Of a DNA stretch of 64,000 nucleotides, positions 1-11,904 are shown piece by piece. The DNA is from Microcyclospora pomicola (lineage: Eukaryota > Ascomycota > Dothideomycetes > Capnodiales): assembly GCA_002786065.1 (NCBI GenBank), contig NHNY01000002.1:434001-498000 (forward strand), given 5' to 3'. The translations under genes and the position numbers were made by a program. The notes beneath the pieces were generated by a model that saw only the letters and a list, made by a program, of their open reading frames with translations, had not been told where the DNA came from and ran no database searches. Positions within the stretch are counted from its first letter, which is position 1. Each line of letters begins with the position of its first letter.

Positions 1-1
1 A

Positions 2-3000
2 GTTCATCGTAAGTGGGCTGGACACGGGCTACACACGGGCTACGGCCCTTCAGAAACGACGAACATTTGTAATGTCCACATGCATACATGCCCGACTGAC
101 ATCGTCAACAATGTTGGTCCACCTCTACGCAACACATCCGCTTTTGTCATCACCCCCGACGAGGACTTCAAAATTTTACCCGCTGGAGCTCTAGGAGAAC
201 TGGCATTTGGTGGCGAGCAAGTCTTCCGCGGATATCTTGGGCTTGACGACCTGAACAGATCCAAGATCATCGATCACCCAGAATACGGCCGCATCTATCG
301 TTCGGGTGACGTGGGCAGGCTACTCGCGGACGGGACGATGATTGTCACAGGCCGACTCGATGACCAGGTCAAGATCCGCGGCAATCGGGTTGAGCTTGGC
401 GAGATCAACTCCATAATCCTATCACTTCCATTTGCAAGCGAATGTGTCACTGTTGTACGCGGTACCGAGTCCTCTGAACAAATGCTTGTCTCATTCTGGC
501 TACCAGAGAGTCGTGAAGTCTGCTCCGATGCACGTGTCGAGCTGGCTAAAGATCGGAAGGACCAGGTAATTGAGATATACGATCATCTCGAGGCGTCTTT
601 GCCAAACTACATGATACCGAGTATTGTTGTTCCAGTCACTAAAATGCCACTGACTACCCAAGGCAAGCTCGATAAACGCAACTTGCTTTCATTTCTGGAT
701 CAATTGGATGACGACGCCCGCAGCGCACTCTCTCGGTCGTCCGGCTCACCTGACGACGATGATCAATGGACGGAACAAGAGAGTCTCATCAGGGAAGCGC
801 TTTCGCAGACACTCAATATCGATAAGAACGGCATTGGGCGCAACTCGTCCTTCTTGTCTATGGGCCTGAACTCATTGAATGCCATTGCCTTTGCCAAATC
901 ACTGCGATCGATCCTGGAGACGACAGTGGGAATAGATAAGACACTACGCAATCAATCCGTGGCTAAGCTGGCTCGAGTGCTCTTTTCCTCAGATGGGCCT
1001 GGTGTATCTACCACAGAGTCTACACTTGATAACTCGATCCCAGATGACACAATGAAAGATGTCCAAACGCAATGCAAGTCTCGTGAGATCACGATCGCCA
1101 AAGTATTGCCTTGCACTCCATTGCAAGGAGCTATGCTAGCAGCATCTACTGGAGGCAGCGGTCTCGCATATTGTAACACGACGACTTTTGAGGTAGTGGG
1201 CGATCTCGACAGACTCGAGTCATGCTGGAAGCAGGTAGTATCCCGTCAGGCGATTCTTCGGACCGTATTCGTCGAAACTCAATCTCCTTCACATCCTTAT
1301 GTGCAGGTGACCATGGGCGACAAAGAGCTTCCTTGGCAAATTGTTAGGCTGGAACGTGCAGCCGTTGCACATTCATTATCGCCAACAAGCGCTATCGATG
1401 CGTACAATCCCTGGAGAATAGAGGTCAAGAAGGAAGCGAGCTCCTGTTCCCTTGCCTTATCTATGCATCATGCGATATATGACGGTATTTCTATCACCAA
1501 TCTGTTGCAGGAGGTTGAAGATCTGTACCAAGGGCAGCTTCTACCTGATGCAGTCCCATTCGAGCCTTTCCTCGCCGAATCACTTGTGCAGAATGGTCCC
1601 GACGCTATCGAATATTGGTCCGCGCAATTGCATGATTTCACGCCAAAGCCATTCCCGAAGGCATCAGAAAACGAGCAGTCAAGAAATGAAGGCATCTGCA
1701 CAGGAACGCTCGAGGCGTCCGTCACAGAGCTCGACCAGTTCTGCAAAAGCCATTCGACCACAGCTCTCAGCCTCTTCCAAGGTGCTTGGGCAAAAGTCTT
1801 GTCCAAATTGCAGGGGAGCCAAGATGTCTGTTTTGGCAACGTCGTAAGTGGAAGAACGAGCTCTTCAATCGAGCTGGACCGACTCGTTGCGCCTTGTTTC
1901 AACACCATCCCGATCCGCGTCAACCTCGACGATTATCGTAAGAACGGCCTCCTGCTTCGCCACATGCAGAAACAGAACGTCGGACATATGAGCTTTCAAC
2001 TCACGGGTTTGCGCAAGCTGCAGCCGCTATCGAAAAGACCGGATCTTCACCTGTTCGACTCTATGCTATTGTTACAGCCACCACAGAAGATGTTGGATGC
2101 ATCTATATGGACGCTTACCAAGGACGAGGGCGAGATGGATCATCCTCTCGTCGTAGAGATTGCTCCCGATGGCAACATAATCAATATTGTGCTGCACTAC
2201 ATGACTTCGACCATCTCGCCAAAATTAGCTGAGCACATATTGGCTGCTTATTCTCCAGCGCTAACTTCATGTCTACGATATTTCTCCGGAGATGTCAATG
2301 ACTTTGTCGATTTCGATGAAAGTAGTATAAGTGACAAGCTTCTGTCCTCAATCACTACCGATGCCGATGAGGCTGACAGAGAGGGAGCCGAAGTTGTATG
2401 GACTCCCGAGGAGAACTCCGTTCGAGAAGTGCTTTCGAAGTTATCGCGAGTTCCAATATCTACCATCACGAAATCAACGACCATATACAGATTAGGGCTG
2501 GACAGCTTAAACGCAGCTCAGGTTGCCACTCAATTACGGTCGAAGGGGCTGAATATTGATGTTGCAGATGTCATGGAGAGCAGAACACCATCTGGCATTG
2601 CTGCTGCTGCGATCAAAAAGGCCTCGACCGGTGCAGGCAAGCACAACTCGCTAGTGAATTTGGTCGAATTCGAACAAAAGCATCGGTCGAATGTCGTCCG
2701 TGACTGTGTTGTGCAAGACAACGTGGTTGAAGCGGTCAGGCCGTGCACTTCTGTCCAGAATGGGATGCTGGTACAGTCCTTGCAATCCAATGGAGCACTT
2801 TATATCAACCATATCACCTATACTATCCCACAAGATGTTTCTGCAACAGAAATCAGGAAAGCATGGAAGGAAGTTCAACATCGCCACGCAGCCTTGCGTA
2901 TGGGGTTCTTCCATGTGGAGGGCACCGACGGACCATTCGCGATGATCATTTATCGAGCGGATCTGGTTCCAGACTTTACCGAAGAGCAGATCGAAGACCA

Positions 3001-6000
3001 TATGACGGATGATAAGCTCGCTCAAGATATTGTTGATCGAATACATCTACCAACGTGGCGCCTGAAGGTTCTGTCCAACTCGGAAGGTAGACAGATGCGA
3101 CTTACTTTCCATCACGCCCTGTACGATGCAGAAAGTCTTGAACTTCTGCTCGGCGACTTCAAGAAGGCCCTGCATAAACGACAGTTGGGTCCAGCCTATT
3201 CACTAGACACAGTACTGAGTGCGTCATTGGCTGCAGCCAAGCAAGATGCGAAGGAAGCACAACATTTCTGGAGCGAAGCAATGCAGTCGGCAGCATTCAC
3301 AAAGTTTCCCAACCTTACTCCAACCCTTGTCCAGAATGGAGGTCCACAAGCATTGGATGTGACGTGCCGTCTTACGAGCTCGACAGTTGATAAGCATTGC
3401 AGGAGGCTGAACTGCACTGTCCAAGCTCTTGGACAGACTGCTTGGGCACTTTTACTGGCTGCTTATACAGGAGAAGTGCAGAGCACATTCGGCATTGTCC
3501 TTTCTGGGCGGCCCATCTCCGAGGCCCAAGGAGTGGTATTTCCAAACATCACGACGATACCGGTAAACTGCAATACAAGCAAAGTCCCGCTGGATGTAGT
3601 AGCTGACATGGTTGCTTACAATGCCTCTGCACAGCGAAATCGATTCGTTCCACTGTCGGAGATCCAACGTCTCTCAGGCCGTCCGGCCCAGACATTGTTT
3701 GATACTGTTTTTGTGTATCAGAAGTCCTCTCTACCTCCTGGTGATCACCTGGAATGGCCTCTATTGGCGGAAACGGCATCCACGGACTATGCAGCTTCAC
3801 TCGAGTTTGAGATGCTCGAGGATGTCGTCCGCATACGTTTGACCTTCCATACCGCCCAGATCCCAAGCGATCAAGCAATTCTCATGCTGCGCCAGTATGA
3901 AGCAATCCTGTTCGATCTTCTAGGTGAGAAACATCCTGGAGACGACGAACACCTTTCGTCAATTCTCGAAGCCAAAGAGCCTATGATACCATCTTCGGTG
4001 AGTTTGCTCCACGAGTTCGTGGAAGTGGGTGCAGATGCATTTCCTGGTCAACCTGCTCTCGAATTTGTTCATGACCTGCAAAACTCGTCTCGAAGCAGCC
4101 AGTCATGGACTTACCAGCAACTCAATGAGCGTGGAAATCAAGTTGCACATCTCATCTCGCAGAAAGGCATTAGTCCCGGAAATATTGTCGCTGTGTGCAT
4201 GGCTAAATGTGCTGAAGCATCCTTCGCTTTTCTTGGTATCTCGAAGGCTGGTTGCGCCTTTTTAGCCATGGATCCTGAGCTTCCTATCGCGCGACGAAAG
4301 TTCATACTCGAGGACTCTGGTGCCGCACTACTATTCCTAGGCCCTGGCGACCATATAGACAAGGCATATGCCGAAATCGCGGCTATGCCTCTGTCGGAAT
4401 CTATACTCGTCAATTTGCCTTGCAAGAAGCTTGACATCGGCATTCAAGATCCAAACACGACAAGTTACTGCCTATATACATCAGGCACGACGGGCGCCCC
4501 TAAAGGCTGTGAAATCACGCATGAGAATGCCGTGCAGGCTATGTTGGCTTTCCAGCGATTGTTCGCCAACCGTTGGACTTCCAACTCCCGATGGCTGCAA
4601 TTCGCTAGCTATTGGTTCGATGTATCAGTACTGGAGCAGTACTGGAGCTGGAGCGTTGGCATTGCCGTGGTAGGTGCTCGAAGAGACCTTGTCCTTGAGG
4701 ACCTTCCTACTTTTATCCAGCAACAGGCGATCACACACATCGATTTGACGCCTTCCCTCGCCCGCTTACTCAAGCCCGAAGAAGTGCCCAGCCTTCACGG
4801 AGGAGTTTTCATTACCGGTGGCGAGGCTCTCAAACAAGAAATCATTGACGCCTGGGGAGAGAAGCACACAATATGCAATGGCTATGGACCCACCGAAGCG
4901 ACCATTGGGGTCACAATGAATACTTTTGTGGGACCCGAAGCTAAGCCTTCGAATATCGGTCGTCAGTTCGATAATGTCGGCTCATGTGTCCTGATCCCCG
5001 GTACTGATCAAGCAGTCGTTCGGGGCGCAGTCGGCGAGCTTTGCGTTTCTGGCAAACTGGTTGGGAAAGGCTATCTCAATAGACCAGAGCTCACACAAAA
5101 ATCATTTCCTTTCCTCGAGCGCCTGGGCTGTCGAGTCTATCGTACTGGCGATCTTGTGAGGCTTCTACACGACGGTTCCTTTATGTTCGAAGGCCGCAAA
5201 GATTCGCAAGCTAAGCTTCGAGGACAGCGGCTAGAGACCGCTGAGATAGATAGCGTTGTCAAGGCATCCTCCGATCAGATCATCGACACATTAGCCACTG
5301 TCATCAAGGCGGCCAGTGGTACCCGCGAAATGCTAATTTCGTTCGTCGCCACCAACCATAACAAGAAGACAAGAGAGCTGGTCGTGGAGACCTCGAAGCT
5401 GGCAAGACAACTTGCCAAAAGTGCCCGACGAGCTTGCGAGAGGCATTTACCTGCGTACATGGTCCCTACGCACTTCATTCCTATCAGTATGCTGCCGTTG
5501 ACCGTGAACAATAAAGTCGATAACAAGCGACTCGAAGCTTTGTTCAAATCGTTGAGAACACAAGATCTGCAGGCCTTGGCGAGCAGTGATGCAGACAGGA
5601 GCCCGTTAAACGCGACCGAGAGGAAAATCGCAGAGATAATTGCAAGTATGGTGGACGTCACCACGGACGAGCTCAACCGTAACACCAACATCTTTTCGGT
5701 CGGTCTTTCGTCCGTTTCGGCAATTACATTTGCTGGCCTGCTCAAGCGTTCGGGGTTTGCAACCGCAAATGTGAATCTGGTAATGCAGCATCCCACGATC
5801 GAACAACTCGCCAATTCTCTATCCTCGGGAGATGTCTCTGTTCAAGAATACACCTCTTCGGTCAGACAAGCGCAATTGTCTATCGATGCTTTCGCGCAGC
5901 GCTATCGTAGAGTTGCAATGAAAAGGTTGTCGATAACGAGTGACGCTATCGAAGCAGTCGTGCCCTGCACTCCTCTACAAGAAGGTCTTCTGCTAGACTC

Positions 6001-9000
6001 TACCAGAAACGCAGAGCGACCTTACTTCAACGAATTCAGATATATGTTGCCCAAGAGCGACATAGGTCGTTTGCAAGATGCGATACAACAACTCGTGGAC
6101 CATGTGCAGCTTTTGCGCACAAAGTTCATCCAGACTGGAGATGGCTACGCTCAGGTAATCTTAAGGAATCTCGAGATGTCACTGCTACAAACATCTGCAA
6201 CAAGCGATGCACAAACGTTTCTTGAAGAGCGCAAAGCCAGATGGCTGGAAGATAACGTGAGCGAGTTGTTGCGACCAGTCGAATTCAACCTTGTGGCCAC
6301 CCAGGAAGGTCATATGCTCACGATTCTCATCCACCATGCTATATACGATGGGACTTCCTTCCCATTGCTGTTTGAAGTCCTCTACAAGACCTACCATGAG
6401 GGACAGGTAACAGCTACAGGCCCATCCTTTGTGGACGTTCTCCCTCATGGCCCGCTGCGTGACCAGCCTGGCGCACAAGCATTTTGGCAACAGCGCTTCG
6501 ATCGTGCAACATTGTCTAGCTCGTTGACAAGTAGCAACCTCACGGACTCGGGTGATGTAGCAGTGAATGTCAGAATAGATGGGACCGACAACCTGGAAGC
6601 AGTCCGTAAGCAGCTCGGAGTTTCGCATCAATCAGTTTTGCAGTCCTGCTTTGAAGTAGCCTTGCAGCAGCACTTCGCCAATACTGCTCACTACGGTATA
6701 ATACTCTCTGGCAGGTCTATCGCCTTCGATGGTGCCGATAAAGTGATCGGTCCACTATTTAATACCGTGCCGCAGACTTTGATGACAAGAACAGCGGATT
6801 CCTGGACGGAACTCATTCTTCGCATTCACGAATCCAACGTCGAATTACTACCATATCAACACACGCCGCTTCGCTCCATTCGGAAGTGGTGCAAGCAGTC
6901 TCCAGGCGACAGTATGTTCGATGTTCTCTTCGTGTTCCAACATGAGACTAATGACGATTCCACGGATTGGGATTGGAGTGCCGTCGATCAAGCACCACGA
7001 GCCGACCTACCTCTTGCCTTCGAAGTCACACTGGCTAGAGGTGGATATCTCAACGTCAACATCGTCTCACAGGGTGACGTAGCAGATGAGCATACCATCC
7101 GTGCGATGATCCACGATTTCGAGTCTGCGATTCAGATCGCAGCACATGACCTGAAACAAAACATCACCGAGAAATATAGTCTCGTCAACCGGGAAAGTGA
7201 AGATGGGTCGCAAGATATCTCCAAGTCGGTTCCGTACCTTAACGGGGTGCATGACTTCTCCTGGGACCACGAAGCAGACCAGATTCGTGACACCATCGCC
7301 GAACTTGCAGGCCTGCAATGCGACAGCGTTGACGAGCATTCGACAATATACTCCGTCGGTCTCGACAGTATTGATGCCGTCAAGCTCTCCTCCAGACTCA
7401 GAAAATCGGGAATGACGATTTCGGTCAGCCAACTGCTCAAAGCACAAACAATCCCTCGCATTCTCCAGGCTATTCGTGCTGGAAGGCAGGAGTCTGGTAC
7501 ATCTGCTGGGGTCAAGGGCAGCAAATTCATAGCGCTCGAGAGCCAGCTACGAGACCTGTTGCCAGCCGAGTTTGCTTCGAAATCCACGATCGAAGGAGTG
7601 CTTCCTGCTACGCCAAGTCAAGAGGCTCTGATTGCTGATATGGCTCGAACTGAGCTGCATGAATACTTCAACCATGACGTCCTGCGTGTTCAAGCCCGAG
7701 TCGATTTCGACAAACTACATTCGGCAATACAGGAAGTGGTTGATAGCTCCCCAATACTGCGTACTGGGTTCTACGAGGTGACGAGTCCTGAAATTGATGC
7801 TGTCTATGCACAGCTTGTGCATCGTCGAAGACGTATCACGATACAGCACGAGACTCTTGATAGTATCGATGGGATCGACGCATTGCTTGACCAGATCCGA
7901 CGAGAAGTGCAAGCTTCCGGTCTCGGGAGACCTCCCTTACGATTCACGTTTCTTGCTATCGAATCCGAGCGATATCTCATTATATCCATCGCACATGCTC
8001 TTTACGACGGCCACAGTCTAGCTTTAATGCACGAAGATATTCGCGCAGCGTACGACGATGACCTAAAACAACGTCCATCATCTGATGCACTTGTTGAAAG
8101 CTCGATCAATGCAACAAGTGATGAGGCTTCTGTATTCTGGAAGGATACGATTGCTGGCGCCGAAGTTTCGTCATTCCCTCAAGCTAGTGGTCATGCACAA
8201 TCGTCGCAAATCAATCGAGCGGAAAAGATATCCACGATCTCCGCAGATGAAGCTCGGGATTTCTGTCGTGGATGTGGCTGTTCAATGCAAGCACTGGCAC
8301 AACTTTGCTGGGCTATCGTCCTTTCCTATTACACAAGGAATCTGCAAATAATGTTCGGAGCCGTACTAGCGTGCCGTGACAGTGAGGAGCTCGAGCAGAT
8401 CATGTTCCCAGCAATGAACACAGTACCTATTAGAGCTAGTTTGCACGGATCAAGAACTGAGGTTCTGCGGGACATGCAGAGGACAATCAACGACATTCGC
8501 CCCTACCAGCGAACTTCTTTGCGCCTTGTGCAGGCAATGTGCAACCAATTGGTAGCCAGAGACGGGCAGGTTGGACCCGAAAGCTTATTCGATACGATCT
8601 TCATATATCAACACCGACCAGAATCGACAAGCAGAGGAGAAGAGCCTCTGTACGAGTCGATAAAGGGAAGCTCAAACGTGGAATACCCAGTAGCTTCGGA
8701 GATGGAGACGATAGGAAGCCATATCCATTTGCGTACTGCATGCAAGCTTTCTGCACTGAGTGTCCCAGGAACTACTGAGCTGCTCGAGAAGTTTGATCTG
8801 GTACTCCTCAACGTGGTAAGATCACCGGAAGCGCCGATGGTTGAGTTCCTGAAAGACGACGTCTCGATATGTGGCTTGCCACATATCCAGCTGCCTGGTG
8901 AGACACGCTCCGACCGTGATGAGCGCGCGGTCAGAGACGATACTGCGACAGAAGCGCAATTGAGCCTGTCACCCACAGCTTTGATAGTGAGGGATGTGTT

Positions 9001-10638
9001 TTCGAAGGTTGCCAAGCTTGCAGTTGATGAAGTCCTACCCTCTTCCAGCATCGAAAGCATCGGCATCGACTCTATATCAGCCATCAAAGTTGCCGCTCTG
9101 TTGAGGAAAGAGTCTATCAAGGTCTCAGTGAGCCAGATCCTCAAAGCTAGGACCGTCAATCGCATAGCGGAGCTTGTGGAGTCTCCGAATGATCACGAGG
9201 TCACTGGTACTCCATCTCGAGAGCTTGTGGCTGCAAGCGTTTCACCCGAGTGCAGTGCAGCAGCGTTTGAGACCCTTGGAGTGTCGCCAGGCGAGGTCGA
9301 GAGTGTGTTGCCAGCGACTGCTGGGCAAGCGTACATGCTAAGCCTCTGGTATATGACCAATGGTCAGCTGTTCTACCCTACCTTTGACTACAAGCTCAAA
9401 ACTACGTTGCCACTTGGCAAGTTGCGACAAGCGTGGTTCACCCTTGTTCAGCATCACACAATCCTTCGGACCATGCTGTCTACCACAAAGGCAGAACAAA
9501 CGCCATTCCTGCAGATTATCCTGAAGGAACCTGCCATAGAATCATTCCAAGAAGGCGCGAGATCTACTCCGCTTGACCAACAACCATTGGCCACTCTTCA
9601 CGTCACCAAGCAAGACTACGGCTATCAACTAAAACTTCAGATACATCATGCCCTGTACGACGCTGTTACGCTGCCTCTCATCATGAACGATTTCCTGGCT
9701 TGCTTGCGCGGCACAGCTTTGATCGTTTCCCAGACAAGCTACGACGAATTCCTTGCTCTCTCGACACAGTCCAAAGCAACCAAGAGTCGTCAAGCCTTCT
9801 GGATGAGGTATCTGAGCGAAGTTAATCAGCTCCATCTTTCACAGCCCGAAAAGCGCGGTGCACAACGACGCGTGGAGATATTTACACCGGGCGTCTTTAC
9901 CAAGTATGGAGAGCTACAAGACGTGGCACGCAAACAAGGTGTGACAGTGCAAGCCTTGCTATTTGCCATATATGCCAAGGTATATGCGGGACTAGCTACA
10001 AGCAGCAGTGACAACGCCAAAGACGTCGTTCTCGGGGTCTACCTGTCAAACCGTTCGCATCTGCACGACCTTGAAAACCTGCCAGCGCCAACTCTCAATC
10101 TTGTGCCCCTTTTGTTGCAAGCACCAGCTTCGAAGACCTTGTTGGAGCTAGCACGCTCAGTTCAGACGGATCTTGGAGGCATTGGGACAGCCGAAAACTC
10201 CACGGTTGGGCTCGGCAATATTTTGGAATGGACCGGCGTCAAGATTGACGCATTCATCAACTTCATCAAACTCCCGGAGCGTGACAGCACGGAGACGATG
10301 AGCGGCGATGACGGCTCCATAGAATTGATCGGCAACACCAGCGAAATGACACCGTACAGCCGTATCAGTGATCCTCCCACTAGCGACAAGAACGCGATGG
10401 CCGTGACTGGGCTCCAAGACATGCAAGTGTCTGACGCATATCAGGTAAGCAATATCGTCAACATCATGCTTCATAGTCCCAAGCTGACAGCAGGCAGTAC
10501 TCACTTGATATTGAAGCCACCGTAGCCAACGGAACGTTAGACATGGGTCTATTCTGTTCCGAGGAAATCTTGCAGCTCGATGCCGCTCAGAGTGTGTTCG
10601 AGCAGACTAAGATTATGCTGCAGGAGCTGATACAATGA
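2..10638 (+). CDS. sidC: Ferrichrome-type siderophore nonribosomal peptide synthetase, 5'-truncated by window edge
   Basis: Large modular NRPS that would join N5-acyl-N5-hydroxyornithine and small amino acids into an intracellular ferrichrome-type siderophore. The frame is open to the left edge, so the real start lies outside. Counting residues from the Met codon at 80, I see: the C-terminal part of an A domain (GYGPSE just before that Met, A8 and A10 after it), T1 (Ser265), C1 (HHAIYDG 463), T2 (Ser809), C2 (HHALYDA 1011), a complete A domain (TSGTTGAPKG, YRTGDL, NNKVD), T3 (Ser1878), C3 (HHAIYDG 2085), T4 (Ser2430), C4 (AHALYDG 2638), T5 (Ser2998) and C5 (HHALYDA 3189). The repeated T-C tail after the last A domain is the hallmark of SidC/Sib1/NPS2 enzymes. 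A 53-nt intron at 10445-10497 (donor GTAAGC, branch CTGAC) restores a conserved end (MGLFC) that stops at 10638. Without it the frame would stop at 10525. The precise siderophore product cannot be read from this part. Confidence 0.88.
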
Positions 10639-10854
10639 ATGCGTCCACAATGTGTTTGAAATGGTGGACATTCTCTCCCACAATGTAGATAGATTGCTTC
10701 GAATACCATAGAATAGACGATAGATCATATCAATTCTTCACACATAGTGGATAGCGATGGCATGAGTTGTTCGGCAATTCGAGTTCCATAAACATCTCGA
10801 GCATTTCTATGCAGTTTCTTTTGATACATGGAAACTTCTCGTGCCAAGTCAGGA

Positions 10855-11504
10855 CTATTTCGTCCATCCCGCATTGAAGCCCTCCCGCGGTGGTGTTTCG
10901 GTCTGTAATCGCGCGTACTCGATCGGCACTCCGTCCCAGACACCATCCTTCCTCATCGCAATCTTGTACAGTCTCCCCAGATCTTTTCCACCTCCTTCCA
11001 TTGGTGCATCTAATTTCTCCCTCTCCTGAGTCGTCAGTCCATATGCGTCGGTCAATCGTAATGCTTCACAAGCCTCGCGCATGGAGTTGTACTGTCGCTC
11101 CAATTCCAATTCGCGGCTGCGTTGCAATCTCGAGCGGTGGAGCATGAACGCTCGATGAATTGTCCAGTGCCGTAGACTTCGTTGACGGGAGAAGCGTAGT
11201 GGGCGTGGGGTGAGCGGATGTGAAAGGAAGTAGCGGATTTGCGCTGCGAGATTCGATGTCAGTCGTGCTCAATGAAAGTCTCTCGGCAAGAGTGGTCCAA
11301 CAGATCAGGACACCGGAACTTACTGATTTTTGGGTCGCGCTTGGGTCGACGGGATGCATCACCTCGTGCTAGGTTTGCGGTTGTGGAGGAGAAAGTTGCC
11401 TTTTGGCCATGGGCGCAGCACCCGCGGATCAATGGCGTCGCGGCGGTCGAGCCAGACCATAACGGCGAGTAGGCTCTTAGGAGAGCTGTGGATGGAGCGA
11501 TCAT
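10855..11504 (-). CDS. MRPL28: Mitochondrial large ribosomal subunit protein mL40 (MRPL28 family)
   Basis: Structural protein of the mitochondrial 54S ribosomal subunit. Exons are 11504-11324 and 11243-10855. The 80-nt intron has donor GTAAGT and a CAG acceptor, and splices in phase 1 so that KRDPKI joins TQIRYFLSHPL. The mature part carries family-typical stretches: SHPLTPRPLRFSR, LRHWTIHRA, ELERQYNSM and a C-terminal WDGVPIEYAR. The first 40 or so residues are rich in Ala, Ser and Arg with no acids until about residue 49, as expected of a mitochondrial presequence. Predicted length is 189 aa. The start at 11504 is the first ATG giving a presequence of normal size; an upstream in-frame ATG at 11570 is possible. 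It is divergent from the phosphoacetylglucosamine mutase gene. Confidence 0.88.
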
Positions 11505-11904
11505 TGTCGCGACTGACGAAGATGAAGCGTGACGGCTGTAATAGAGATGAGCGTAGATGGAATCTGGCATTGAACAACCATGAGATTGGCATCTGTAAGG
11601 CCGTAAGGCTGCCGTCACGGCTCGTGCCGCACGCGGAGCGCACCGAGGCAGGAGGCTAGTGCCAAGGGTAAACTTCGCGAACCCTGCATGACGTGGGATG
11701 CCGTGGAGAAGACGAATATAGAACACAATCAATCGCCTGCACCTAGACAGACTGGGTTCTTGAGCTTACCTATGGTCTTTCAGATCACCTCGTTTCCCTT
11801 ATCTTACGAGTGCTGGTCCGAACGCCCACCTTTTGGAACGAAAGACCTCCGTGTCAACATCAAGATTTGATCCACTTTCCATACATCCACAAAAAAAAGT
11901 CGCA
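11505..11904. promoter_or_regulatory. Shared intergenic promoter of mL40 and AGM1
   Basis: About 400 bp separates the two divergent start codons, so both promoters and 5' leaders must lie here. I see no TATA box. An A-rich run (aaaaaaaa) lies just before the AGM1 start. No coding feature is visible. Confidence 0.5.

Noticed and set aside
10-53. GTAAGT...CAG resembling a 44-nt intron at the left edge
   Set aside because: The interval encodes the conserved GYGPSE motif of the adenylation domain in an open frame, so it is exon sequence. An 11-bp tandem duplication (acacgggctac at 22-32 and 33-43) is real but lies in that frame and does not break it.
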